Assembly: GCA_964550935.1 (NCBI GenBank)
Contig: CAZKBB010000004.1
Location: forward strand, 1-64,000
DNA from: JBCBSP01 sp964550935
GTDB taxonomy: Bacteria; Pseudomonadota; Alphaproteobacteria; Caulobacterales; Maricaulaceae
Length of the DNA: 64,000 nucleotides
Reading direction: 5' to 3'
Shown in pieces: positions 35,624 to 44,177 of the stretch (position 1 is its first letter; every line of letters starts with the position of its first letter). The position numbers and the translations under genes were made by a program. The notes below the pieces were generated by a model. It was not told the origin of the DNA and did not search any database. It worked only from the letters and a program-made list of their open reading frames with translations.

Positions 35624-36664
35624 GTGTCCGAAATCCTCTCCACCGCGCGCGCCACCGTCCAGGCCGCGCCGCCCGAAGTGCTTGTTTCGCTCGCGATCTC
35701 GGCGCTGTTGATCCTGGGTGCGATCGTGACCGCCTTGCGGCTCGGAGAGCGCGGCGATCGGGGCTCAATGCTCGGGCGCGCGCTGGCCTCCATGCGTGCG
35801 CCGATCATCGCCGCCGGGCTGGCCTTCGCCGCCTCCGCCGCCGTCCCGATACTGGGGCTGGACGCGGAGACCCGCCGCGCGCTCGCCGTCACGGCGCGCG
35901 TTCTGGGCGTCCTGTCCATCGGCTGGGCGATCGCGGCGGCCGGCGACATCATCCTGCGCCGTCTGACCGAGCGCGCCGAGCGCCATGCGTTGAGCGATCT
36001 TCAGGCGCGTGCGCGCGCCACAAAGCTGAACATTCTGCGCCGGGTCTGGATCGTGGTGGCGGGATTTCTCGCCCTCGGCGCGGCGCTGATCTCGATTCCG
36101 TCCGCGCGCGATCTCGGCGTGTCGCTGTTCGCCTCGGCCGGCGTGCTCGGCATCGTGGTGGGCGTGGCCGCCCAGCCGGTGCTGTCCAACCTGGTGGCGG
36201 GGCTTCAGCTCGCNNNNNNNNNNNNNNNNNNNNNNNNNNNNNNNNNNNNNNNNNNNNNNNNNNNNNNNNNNNNNNNNNNNNNNNNNNNNNNNNNNNNNNN
36301 NNNNNNNNNNNNNAAGGCGAGCGAGCTGCACGACGGCGACGTGTCCGGCCTTCAGGTGATCGACGCCGATGAGACCACGCTCACCGTGCGCGCCATCGCC
36401 AGCGCGCCGGACAGCCCTCAGACCTGGGATCTGCGCTGTCATGTGCGCGAGGCGATGATCGACTGGCTCCAGAGCGAGCACCCTTACGCCCTGCCGCGCT
36501 GGCGCCAGGAAAGCGACGAAACCCAGCGCGAAGGCGAGCCGGCGAGCTGGGCGGCGGGGCCTCAGGGCACGGGCGATGCGCGCTCTGGCGAAGGCGAGCG
36601 CGATCCCTCCCTGCGCGACCGCGCGGGCGGCGCCGGGGCGCCCCTTCCGCGCACGCAAAGATAA
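35624..36664 (+). CDS. MscS-family mechanosensitive channel, interrupted by assembly gap
   Basis: Before the gap there are four or more hydrophobic segments and the pore-lining TM3 text GVLGIVVGVAAQPVLSNLVAG typical of MscS. After the gap there is the C-terminal part of the cytoplasmic domain (TWDLRCHVREAMIDWL...PYALPR), then a low-complexity tail. The family opens under membrane tension to release solutes. The start is GTG at 35624. The beta domain and most of the cytoplasmic cage are missing from the sequence. By comparison with relatives I remember, about 90 residues should lie between the two flanks, whereas the N-run spans 33 codons. Confidence 0.85.
   Translation: MSEILSTARATVQAAPPEVLVSLAISALLILGAIVTALRLGERGDRGSMLGRALASMRAPIIAAGLAFAASAAVPILGLDAETRRALAVTARVLGVLSIGWAIAAAGDIILRRLTERAERHALSDLQARARATKLNILRRVWIVVAGFLALGAALISIPSARDLGVSLFASAGVLGIVVGVAAQPVLSNLVAGLQLXXXXXXXXXXXXXXXXXXXXXXXXXXXXXXXXXXKASELHDGDVSGLQVIDADETTLTVRAIASAPDSPQTWDLRCHVREAMIDWLQSEHPYALPRWRQESDETQREGEPASWAAGPQGTGDARSGEGERDPSLRDRAGGAGAPLPRTQR
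36214..36313. other. Assembly gap of 100 N
   Basis: Exactly 100 undetermined bases lie within the MscS-family gene. The round number suggests a placeholder for a gap of unknown size. Both flanks encode parts of the same protein in order and orientation, so the scaffold join is believable, but the true distance is probably nearer 270 bp. Confidence 0.98.
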
Positions 36665-36742
36665 TCGCCCGCCTGAGGAACGAATCCTCCAGGGCCTGTG
36701 TTGTAGCGCTGTAAGACGCAAAGCAGACGGAGGAGCCTTACC

Positions 36743-36946
36743 ATGAGTATCGCCCGAGTCACCGAAATCTCCGCCACGTCGCCCAACGGTTTCGACGACG
36801 CGGTCAAGAGCGGTCTCAACCGCGCGTCCAAGACCCTGCGCAACATCAAGAGCGCGTGGGTGAAGGATCAAAACGTCATGCTGTCCGACGGTGACGTGAA
36901 GGAGTTCAAGGTCAACCTGCTCGTCACCTTCGAACTGGACGAGTAG
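36743..36946 (+). CDS. Dodecin family flavin-binding protein
   Basis: The 67-residue protein matches dodecins, which form hollow 12-mers that store and shield flavins. The pattern ITEISATSP-like start (VTEISATSPNGFDDAV), the helix ending LRNIKSAWVKDQ with the flavin-stacking Trp39, and the last strand EFKVNLLVTFELDE are all present at normal length. A good GGAGGAG lies upstream. It is a single gene followed by a strong hairpin at 37008-37042. Confidence 0.93.
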   Translation: MSIARVTEISATSPNGFDDAVKSGLNRASKTLRNIKSAWVKDQNVMLSDGDVKEFKVNLLVTFELDE

Positions 36947-37007
36947 ACACCGCCTCAGACGGAGCCGCGGACGGTCCCTCCCCCCCCGACGATGTCCGCC
37001 GCTCCTA

Positions 37008-37042
37008 AAGCGCCCCGGCGTCCCCCGCGCGCCGGGGCGCTT
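37008..37042 (+). terminator. Strong hairpin after the dodecin gene
   Basis: A perfect 13-bp inverted repeat is present, AAGCGCCCCGGCG at 37008-37020 and CGCCGGGGCGCTT at 37030-37042, with a 9-base loop. It lies 62 bp after the dodecin stop and before fadE. The following T-run is poor, so termination efficiency is uncertain, but no other role is evident. Confidence 0.6.
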
Positions 37043-37114
37043 GCATGCGCGGGAACGCACGCGCCGCCGAATCCGTTATCATGGGTCGACACGCCATTTA
37101 GGGACCCTCGATCC

Positions 37115-39355
37115 ATGGGCGATTTCCGCAAGACCCGCATCTCCAAACCCCTGATGAGCTGGTTCAAGTCGGTGCTGCCGCCGATGTCGGACACCGAGGC
37201 CCAGGCCATCGAAGCCGGCACGGTCTGGTGGGATCGCGAGATCATGTCCGGACGCCCGGACTGGGACTATCTGAAAAACCTTGAGCCGGCGGCGCTGAGC
37301 GAGGCCGAACAGGCCTTCATCGACGGCCCGCTCCAGAACTTGTGCGCAATGCTCGACGATTGGGAGATCGAGCATGAGAACAAGGACATGCCCAAACCGG
37401 TGTGGGACGTCCTGATCAAGGAAGGCTTCTTCGCCATGATCATCCCGACCGAGTACGGCGGGAAGGGCTTCTCCGCGCGCGCCCACTCCGAGGTGGTGCG
37501 CACGATCGCGACGCGCTCGATCACCTGCGCGGTCACGGTGATGGTGCCCAACTCGCTCGGGCCGGGCGAGCTCTTGATGCTTTACGGAACCGAGGCCCAG
37601 AAGGACCATTACCTGCCGCGCCTGGCCAGCGGCGAGGACATCCCCTGCTTCGCGCTGACCGGCGTGGAGGCCGGTTCCGACGCCAGCGCCATGACCGACG
37701 AGGGCGTGGTCGTGGAGCGCGAGGTGGACGGGAAGAAGACGCTCGGCGTCTCCATCACCTGCAACAAGCGCTACATCACACTCGCCCCGATCGCGACGAT
37801 CGCCGGGCTCGCCTTCCGCCTGCGCGATCCCGACGGATTGCTCGGCGGGGAAGAGGATCGCGGCGTCACCGTGGCGCTCATCCCGACCGATACGCCGGGC
37901 CTTGAGACCGGAAACCGCCACTTGCCGTCGGGGCTGGCCTTCCTGAACGGGCCGGTGCGCGGGACGGACGTCTTCGTGCCGCTGGACAATATTCTCGGCG
38001 GCGAGGCGCAGATCGGCCAGGGCTGGAAGATGCTGATGGGCGCGCTCGCGGCCGGGCGCGGCATCTCGCTGCCGTCCTTGAGCGCGGCCGGCGCGGCGCT
38101 GAGCGCCCAGACCGCCGGCGCCTATGCGCGCGTGCGCGAGCAGTTCGGCCTGCCGGTGGGCACGTTCGAGGGCGTGCGCGAGCCGCTCGCGCGCATCGCC
38201 GCGACCGCCTACCTGCTCGACGGGGCGCGCATGCTCACCACCGCCGGGATCGACGCGGGCGAAAAACCCGCCGTTGTCTCCGCGATCATGAAATACCACG
38301 CCACCGAGCGGCTTCGCCAAGCGGTCAACGACGCCATGGACATCCATGGCGGCAAGACGATCTGCGAAGGACCCAAGAACCATCTCGCCACCGCCTACAA
38401 GGCGCTGCCGGTGGGCGTCACGGTGGAGGGCGCGAACATCCTGACGCGCTCTCTCATCGTGTTCGGCCAGGGCGCGATCCGCTGCCACCCCTATATCCTG
38501 AAGGAGATGGAGGCGGTGCAGTCGGCCGAGGAGGACGAGGACGCCGCGCTCGACCGCTTCGACACGCTCCTCTTTGCTCATATCGGCCACGACGCCAAAA
38601 ATGTCGCGCGCTCGCTGTTCCACGGCGTCACCGGCGGGGTGTTCGCCCATTCGCCCAAGGGCGCGGGCGATCTGTCCGGTCATTACCAGTCCTTGAGCCA
38701 CGCCAGCGTGCGCCTCGCCGTCGCCTCTGAAATCGCGCTCGGCGCCATGGGCGGCGCGCTGAAGAAAAAGGAGACGATCTCGGCGCGCCTCGGCGACGTC
38801 ATGGCGGAGATTTATCTCCTCTCCGGCGCGCTGAAGCGCTTCGAGATGGAGGGCCGGCCCAAGGCCGACCGGGCGATCCTCGACTATCTCTTCGCCGACG
38901 GGCTGTATCGCATTCAAGAGCGCCTGCGCGAGGTGCGCCGCAACTTCCCGGGGCTCGGCTGGCGGATCTTGATGGGGCTGCTCCTGTTCCCGGTCGGCGC
39001 GCACGCGAAAAAGCCGTCCGACAGGCGCATGAACCGCGTGGCGGAGATCCCCCAGACGCCGGGCGCGGCGCGCGACCGGCTGACCCGCGGGGTCTATGTC
39101 GGCGAAACCGGAACGGTCGCCGACCTCGAGGCCGCGCTGGCCGCCGTGATCCGGCGCGACGCGCTCCTCGACAAGGTGAAGGAGGCCGGCGTCGAGCTTG
39201 ACGATGCGGTCGAGAAGACGGTGCTCACCCAGGCTGAACGCGAGGAAATCGACGCCGCCGCGCCGCTCGTGCGCGCGGTGCTCGAGGTCGACGACTTCGA
39301 CCCTGCGGCGCTCACCGGCGCATCAAGCCAGGGCGGCGAGCAGAAAGCGGCGTGA
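37115..39355 (+). CDS. fadE: Acyl-CoA dehydrogenase, FadE type
   Basis: The 746-residue flavoprotein catalyses the first step of fatty acid beta-oxidation. The long FadE form is indicated by the N-terminal MSWFKSVLPPMSDTEAQA, the acyl-CoA dehydrogenase core (FFAMIIPTEYGGKGFSARAH, FALTGVEAGSDASAMTD, QFGLPVGTFEGVREPLAR, DIHGGKTICEGPKN) and a C-terminal FadE-specific extension of about 280 residues. E. coli FadE is somewhat longer (814). The start at 37115 removes 41 unlikely residues of the longer frame. The GTG of the CoA-transferase gene overlaps its stop, so the two are coupled. Confidence 0.93.
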   Translation: MGDFRKTRISKPLMSWFKSVLPPMSDTEAQAIEAGTVWWDREIMSGRPDWDYLKNLEPAALSEAEQAFIDGPLQNLCAMLDDWEIEHENKDMPKPVWDVLIKEGFFAMIIPTEYGGKGFSARAHSEVVRTIATRSITCAVTVMVPNSLGPGELLMLYGTEAQKDHYLPRLASGEDIPCFALTGVEAGSDASAMTDEGVVVEREVDGKKTLGVSITCNKRYITLAPIATIAGLAFRLRDPDGLLGGEEDRGVTVALIPTDTPGLETGNRHLPSGLAFLNGPVRGTDVFVPLDNILGGEAQIGQGWKMLMGALAAGRGISLPSLSAAGAALSAQTAGAYARVREQFGLPVGTFEGVREPLARIAATAYLLDGARMLTTAGIDAGEKPAVVSAIMKYHATERLRQAVNDAMDIHGGKTICEGPKNHLATAYKALPVGVTVEGANILTRSLIVFGQGAIRCHPYILKEMEAVQSAEEDEDAALDRFDTLLFAHIGHDAKNVARSLFHGVTGGVFAHSPKGAGDLSGHYQSLSHASVRLAVASEIALGAMGGALKKKETISARLGDVMAEIYLLSGALKRFEMEGRPKADRAILDYLFADGLYRIQERLREVRRNFPGLGWRILMGLLLFPVGAHAKKPSDRRMNRVAEIPQTPGAARDRLTRGVYVGETGTVADLEAALAAVIRRDALLDKVKEAGVELDDAVEKTVLTQAEREEIDAAAPLVRAVLEVDDFDPAALTGASSQGGEQKAA

Positions 39356-41295
39356 GCAGGCCTGAGCGTCTCGACAGCGCCGAGGCGGCTGTTGATCTCG
39401 CGATCGGCCGCGTCGGCAAGCGCATCGTGCTCGGCCTGCCGCTCGCGCTCGGCAAGGCGAACCATATCGCCAACGCGTTCTATGCGCGCGCCAAGGCCGA
39501 CCCGGATCTTGATCTGACGATCTTCAGCGCCTTGTCGCTGGATATTCCCCAGGCGCCGAACGCGCTGGCCGCGCGCCTGCTCGATCCGATTACGGATCGT
39601 CTTTATAAGGACTATCCACAACTCGACTACGCGGTGGACCGTCGCACGGGCGCCCTGCCGGCCAATGTGACAGTGAAGGAGTTCTTCCTGCCGCCTGGCT
39701 CGCTCATGTCGAACCCGACGGCCCAGCGTGATTATGTCAGCTCCAACTATACCCATGCGGGCCGGGACATCCTCGACGCGGGACTGAACGTGATCGCGCA
39801 GATGGTCGCACCCGGTCTTGATCCGGATACGGAAGGGTTGTCTCGGAACTACAGCCTGTCGTGCAATCCGGACCTGTCCCTGGATCTCGTGCCGGCGCTG
39901 CGCGAGCGCGGCCGGCCGCATGTCGTCCTGGGCGAGGTGAACGCCGACCTGCCCTTCCTCGGCCGCGACGCCGTGGTCGAGCCGGACTGGTTCGACGGGC
40001 TGTATGACGCCGGGCGCTATACGCTTTTTCCCACGCCGGCCGAGACCGTCCGCCTCGCCGACCATGCGATCGGGATACAAGCGAGCGCGTTGATCCGCGA
40101 CGGCGGGACACTGCAGATCGGCATCGGCGCGCTGTCCGACGCGCTGTCCCATGGGCTGCGCCTGCGCCACGGGATGAACCGGGCGTGGAACGAGATGCGC
40201 GCCGCGCTGGACGCCGACGATGGTCCGCTGACGGAGGACATCGGCGGGACGGGTCCGTTCGAGCTCGGCCTCTACGGCTGCAGCGAGATGATCACCGAGG
40301 GTCTGCTCTCGCTTTACGACTGCGGGGCGCTGACCCGAGAGGTGTTCGACGACGAGGACATCCAGGCCCGCGCGCTGGACGACCCCGACCGCGCGCCGGC
40401 TGCCGGCGGGATCGTGCTCCAGGGCGGCTTCTATCTGGGACCGGCCTCGCTTTATCGGCGCCTGCGCGACATGGCGCCGTCGCTGCTTGACCGTATCGAC
40501 ATGACGTCGATCTCCAAGATCAATCATCTGTATGGGGACGAACATCTGAAGCGGCTGCAGCGCCGCGATGCGCGCTTCGTCAACACTGCGATGATGGTCA
40601 ACGGGCGCGGCGCGGCGATCTCCGACACCCTGGCCGACGGGCGCGTGGTGAGCGGGATCGGAGGGCAGTACAACTTCGCCGCCATGGCTCAGGAACTCGA
40701 TGACGGGCGCAGCCTTATCCTGGTGCGCGCCACGCGCACCTCGAAGGGCGAAACCAAGTCGAACATTATTTGGGAGGGCGGCGAGGCGAGCGTGCCGCGC
40801 CACCTGCGCGACATCGTGGTGACCGAGTACGGCGCGGCGGATTTGCGCGGCAAGACCGACCGCGAGGTCGCCATAGCGCTGGCCCGGATCGCCGACAGCC
40901 GATTTCAGAACGCGTTTCTCGACGCGGCCAAGGCCGCCGGCAAGCTGGAGGCGGACTACGCCCTGCCCGCGCGCTTCACCAACAACAGCCCCGAGCGCCT
41001 GCGCGCCGCGCTGGCCGCGGCGCAGGGCGAAGGTCTGCTCCCGGACTACCCGCTGGGAACCGATCTCACCGAGGAAGAGCAGGCGCTTAAAGACGCGCTC
41101 GAATGGCTGCGCGAGGCGACCGCGACGCGGCTCAAACGTCTGCGCGTGCTCGCCGCAGCGCTCCTCGCCTCGCCCAAGGCCGGCGCTTTCGCGCCGCATC
41201 TGGAGCGCATGGAACTCGATGCGCTCCAGGCCATCAGTGAACGGATCGACCGCCGCCTCGTGCTCCACGCTCTCCGCCAGGTGCGCGTAGGATAA
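39352..41295 (+). CDS. Acetyl-CoA hydrolase/transferase family protein
   Basis: The 647-residue protein resembles the acetyl-CoA hydrolase/4-hydroxybutyrate CoA-transferase family, which swaps or removes CoA through a glutamyl-CoA thioester. Supporting text includes GLPLALGKANHIANAFY near the N-terminus, RGRPHVVLGEVNADLPFLG in the middle, and SGIGGQYNFAAMAQELDDGR and VTEYGAADLRGKTDREVA in the C-terminal half. It is longer than typical members (430-550), with an extra helical C-terminal region of about 100 residues. It starts with GTG overlapping the fadE stop, implying work on acyl-CoA from fatty acid oxidation. The substrate is unknown. Confidence 0.85.
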   Translation: MSRPERLDSAEAAVDLAIGRVGKRIVLGLPLALGKANHIANAFYARAKADPDLDLTIFSALSLDIPQAPNALAARLLDPITDRLYKDYPQLDYAVDRRTGALPANVTVKEFFLPPGSLMSNPTAQRDYVSSNYTHAGRDILDAGLNVIAQMVAPGLDPDTEGLSRNYSLSCNPDLSLDLVPALRERGRPHVVLGEVNADLPFLGRDAVVEPDWFDGLYDAGRYTLFPTPAETVRLADHAIGIQASALIRDGGTLQIGIGALSDALSHGLRLRHGMNRAWNEMRAALDADDGPLTEDIGGTGPFELGLYGCSEMITEGLLSLYDCGALTREVFDDEDIQARALDDPDRAPAAGGIVLQGGFYLGPASLYRRLRDMAPSLLDRIDMTSISKINHLYGDEHLKRLQRRDARFVNTAMMVNGRGAAISDTLADGRVVSGIGGQYNFAAMAQELDDGRSLILVRATRTSKGETKSNIIWEGGEASVPRHLRDIVVTEYGAADLRGKTDREVAIALARIADSRFQNAFLDAAKAAGKLEADYALPARFTNNSPERLRAALAAAQGEGLLPDYPLGTDLTEEEQALKDALEWLREATATRLKRLRVLAAALLASPKAGAFAPHLERMELDALQAISERIDRRLVLHALRQVRVG

Positions 41296-41328
41296 GCGCG
41301 GCCACCTTCGGTCTCCACCCCACCCTGA

Positions 41329-41349
41329 CCCTTCCCTTGAAGGGGAGGG
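41329..41349. terminator. Hairpin between convergent genes
   Basis: CCCTTCCCTT and AAGGGGAGGG flank a single base, giving a stem with one G-T wobble once the loop opens. It lies between the convergent ends of the CoA-transferase and zinc-ribbon genes. A related sequence (CCCACCCCGCCGCTCCCC-GACA-GGGGAGGGG) lies at about 45861-45891, so this may also be a repeat family. Confidence 0.45.
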
Positions 41350-41433
41350 AGGACGCGTCACGGCCGCGCCTTTTGGAGCAGACAGTCAGCGGCGTGCGAC
41401 ATCGCATGAAACGCTTCGGGAGGGCCGTATGGA

Positions 41434-41658
41434 TCAGGCGCGGGCGTCGACGCCGGCTTGGCCGGCGCAGTGGGCCGAGCAGAAGACGGTTCCGTCGCCC
41501 TCAGCGCCGTGGCCGATCACGCGCACGCCGCAGCGTCCGCAGCGCGGGGCGAGGCGCTCGACCGCGCACTCGAAGCTGTCGAAGGTGTAGGTCTCGCCGC
41601 CCATGCGGACTTCGAAGGCGGCGTGATAGTCGTTTCCGCATTGCGCGCACTGCGTCAT
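41434..41658 (-). CDS. Small zinc-ribbon-like protein, function unknown
   Basis: The 74-residue protein has three CxxC-like pairs: CAQCGNDY at the N-terminus, CGRCGVRVIGHG in the middle and CSAHCAG near the end. A single Cys also lies in FDSFECAVERLAP. This spacing suggests one or two zinc sites. I recognise it as a conserved small protein in proteobacteria, annotated only as hypothetical. It is a single gene, divergent from the next small membrane-protein gene. Confidence 0.75.
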   Translation of the reverse strand: MTQCAQCGNDYHAAFEVRMGGETYTFDSFECAVERLAPRCGRCGVRVIGHGAEGDGTVFCSAHCAGQAGVDARA

Positions 41659-41722
41659 GGCCAGTCTCCTGCGTTTTGCTCGATGGAGGAACGCGCAGCG
41701 GCGCGGCCGCGTTCAACCGGCC

Positions 41723-41926
41723 ATGAGCTCGGCTGATCCCACCAAGCGCCCCGACCCCGATCCGCACGAAGGCGATCGCGAGACGCCCGACGCCTACCGG
41801 GCGCGCGATGTGCGCCAGGGTCAGATCATTCTTCGCAAGCCGTGGATGCGCTGGACCTTCGGGTGCGGACTTGGAGTCGCGCTCGTGTTCGCGGCCGCGA
41901 CCGGCTGGGTCCTCCTCGCGCCGTGA
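41723..41926 (+). CDS. Small single-helix membrane protein, function unknown
   Basis: The 67-residue protein has a polar, Asp/Pro/Arg-rich N-terminal half (to about residue 40, including RARDVRQGQIILRKPWMR) and one C-terminal hydrophobic helix (FGCGLGVALVFAAATGWVLL). Similar short proteins with a RQGxIxLR motif before a helix occur in related bacteria without known function. The start at 41723 removes an atypical 22-residue extension. Between its stop and the convergent acylase gene lies a weak hairpin (CTCCG-TATG-CGGAG, about 41946-41959). Confidence 0.6.
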   Translation: MSSADPTKRPDPDPHEGDRETPDAYRARDVRQGQIILRKPWMRWTFGCGLGVALVFAAATGWVLLAP

Positions 41927-41990
41927 ACAAGCGTCAATGAAGGCACTCCGTATGCGGAGCGCCTACCGGCGTAATGCCTGACCCCATTCA

Positions 41991-44168
41991 TCAGCCCTCG
42001 GAGCGTTCGCCCGGGCGGTAGAGTTCGACCGCCGCTTCGCGCGCCGCATCCTCGCCCATGGGCAGGACGCGGAAGCCCTCCTCGGCGAACAGCTCCATCT
42101 GGTCGGTATAGTGCGGGCTTGAGGCGCGGCTGGAGGCGCCGAACTGGTGCACCGCGTTCACGCGCACCTCGCCATCAGCACCCGCCTCCCACAGCATGGT
42201 CAGCCCGTCGCCGGAGACCATGCGCAGCGTGCCGTCGCCGTCAGGGGTCGAGTTCACCGCGCGCAGCGTGTCCGGCCCGCCGCCGAGCCCGACGCTCATC
42301 TCCCCGCGCTTCAAGCGGTTCACCTCCACCCAGGGCGCTTCAAGCCCGCCATGGTGGGTGATCAGATAGTCGACCGCCTCGCGGAAGCTCTCCTCAAGCG
42401 TCGGCGGCTCCTGGCCCAGGAACAGCGCGACGCCGATCGGCTGGAAGGTCATGAGCGAGAGCGCGGCCTGGCGGTTGGTCTCTTCAGCGCGCCCGTTCCA
42501 TGCCGCGACCACTTCAAGGCCCTGCTGAAGCTCCACCTCGCCGGAGAAGTCCATCTCCAGAAGCTGGTCGCGCAGCTGCATGGCCAGGCTCTCGGGGTGG
42601 TAGGCGTCGTCATACTTGATCGCGAGGAGCTCCTCGCGGCTCGTCAGCCCGTCCTCGTCCTCGGCGAACAGCTTGGTGACGCGCAGGCCGCGATTGGTCA
42701 TCTCGGTCTCGATGCCGAAGCTGTCTGGATAGTCGGCCGGGTCGGGATCCTCCTCGGTCAGGGTGACCACGAAGGGGGAGTGGTTGGAATCAAGCACATA
42801 ACCGGCCTCGGGCATGACCATGTGCGGCAGGGCGTCGAACGGCTCGAACTCGGTCCAGATCAGGTCGGAGCGGTTCCCGGGCAGCTCGCCCTCCCAGTCG
42901 ATCGCCGGGTCCTCGATGCGCGCGGGCATGCGTGCATTGTAGAAGCGCGCGATATCGCCCGACGCGTCCGCCACCACGCGGTTCGTCGCCCCGAGCGAAC
43001 CGATGCGCATCACCTGGTCGAACTCTTCAAGCGTCTGCGCCTTCATCATCAGATAGGACTGCTCGGCGAACTTCAGATCGCCCATGGTCGCGTAACGGAT
43101 CGCGAACGCGCCGCGCTCGGTGCGAAGGACCGGGCCATGCACGCTCTCCTCCACCGCGCGTGTCACCGACCAGGCGAAGGGCCCGAACAGCTTCACCAGC
43201 ATGCGCGCGTCGAAGCGTTCGAATTCGCGCGCCTGCCCGTCGAGCATGTAGCGCTCGCCGTCTTCGGTGAGCTCCAGCGCGTAGACGTCGATCAGGTCGG
43301 GCGAGTTCACCGTGGCGGCGTGGGCGAGGCTCTGGTTCGCGCCCAGATGCAGGATCGGCCCGCCGGGAAAGGCGCCGCCTGCGAAGTCCAGCCCCTCGCG
43401 CGAGATCATGTGGGACTCATACCAGGCGAGCGGGCCCTCGACGGGCTGGTGGGAGTTCACGATCAGGCGCGTCGCCCCGTCGGTCGAGCGCGAGGGCGCG
43501 ACCGCAATGGCGTTGGAGCCGAGCTCCACCGCGGCGGCCTGATCGAGGAAGACCTGAAGCTCCTGCCCGCGCGAGACGTCGCGCGCGCCGTCCGGGTTCA
43601 CGATGTCGGTGAGCGTGCGGCTCATGCCGTAGAAGAGCGGGCTGAAGAAGGCCGAGAGCGCGGCGACGTCCTCGCCGGTCACCGGGAAGAGGTCCGGCTC
43701 CGCCTCGCCCGGGTTGAGCGCGGCGTAATAGTTCAGCCCCGCCGCATAGCCCTCGATGAAGGCGCGGGTCTGCTCGCTCAGCTGGGCCTCGTACTTGCGC
43801 TCCACGGTGGAGAGGACGCCCAGCGCCTGCACCAGATAGGCCGTGCGCGCCTCGCTTTCGGACTTGGCGAGCATCTCAGGGCCCAGCGCGGCGCGTAAGG
43901 ACTCCTGGATGGTGGGAAAGTCGTCCTCGGCGTGGGCGAAGGCGAAGCCGAAGGCCGCGTCCGCGTCCGTCTCTCCGATCACGCGGGCAACGCCCCAGTC
44001 ATCGCGCGCGATCTCGGCGTCATAGGCGCTTGCGGCCTCGATCGCGGCGTCGGCGTCGAAGTCGCGCAGCTCAAGCGGCGCCAGACGCAGGCCCAGAGCG
44101 AACAGGACGCCGAGCGCGAGCAGAACAAGGCCGACAAGGCCGGCGAGAAGGATCTGAAGACGGGTCAT
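41991..44168 (-). CDS. Penicillin acylase family (Ntn) hydrolase
   Basis: The 725-residue protein has one N-terminal membrane helix or uncleaved signal (about 4-28) and the penicillin acylase plan. An alpha-chain part starts with AEIARDDWGVARVIGETDAD and AFGFAFAHAEDDF. Next comes the nucleophile region ELGSNAIAV, with Ser218 expected to become the new N-terminus of the beta chain after autoproteolysis. The beta chain has IVNSHQPVEGP and an ATVNSPDLIDV region. Relatives hydrolyse amide bonds of acylated amines, lactones or peptides. It is the last gene of the leftward unit starting with the TonB receptor, 9 bp after the preceding gene. Confidence 0.88.
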   Translation of the reverse strand: MTRLQILLAGLVGLVLLALGVLFALGLRLAPLELRDFDADAAIEAASAYDAEIARDDWGVARVIGETDADAAFGFAFAHAEDDFPTIQESLRAALGPEMLAKSESEARTAYLVQALGVLSTVERKYEAQLSEQTRAFIEGYAAGLNYYAALNPGEAEPDLFPVTGEDVAALSAFFSPLFYGMSRTLTDIVNPDGARDVSRGQELQVFLDQAAAVELGSNAIAVAPSRSTDGATRLIVNSHQPVEGPLAWYESHMISREGLDFAGGAFPGGPILHLGANQSLAHAATVNSPDLIDVYALELTEDGERYMLDGQAREFERFDARMLVKLFGPFAWSVTRAVEESVHGPVLRTERGAFAIRYATMGDLKFAEQSYLMMKAQTLEEFDQVMRIGSLGATNRVVADASGDIARFYNARMPARIEDPAIDWEGELPGNRSDLIWTEFEPFDALPHMVMPEAGYVLDSNHSPFVVTLTEEDPDPADYPDSFGIETEMTNRGLRVTKLFAEDEDGLTSREELLAIKYDDAYHPESLAMQLRDQLLEMDFSGEVELQQGLEVVAAWNGRAEETNRQAALSLMTFQPIGVALFLGQEPPTLEESFREAVDYLITHHGGLEAPWVEVNRLKRGEMSVGLGGGPDTLRAVNSTPDGDGTLRMVSGDGLTMLWEAGADGEVRVNAVHQFGASSRASSPHYTDQMELFAEEGFRVLPMGEDAAREAAVELYRPGERSEG

Positions 44169-44177
44169 GGACGGGCC

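Noticed and set aside
39094..41361. 755-residue minus-strand open frame opposite fadE and the CoA-transferase
   Set aside because: It spans two well-supported plus-strand genes and has shadow composition with no recognisable motif.
41946..41959. Hairpin CTCCG-TATG-CGGAG as terminator between the small membrane protein and acylase genes
   Set aside because: The stem has only five pairs and no T-run. It is mentioned in the gene entry but too weak to list as a terminator.
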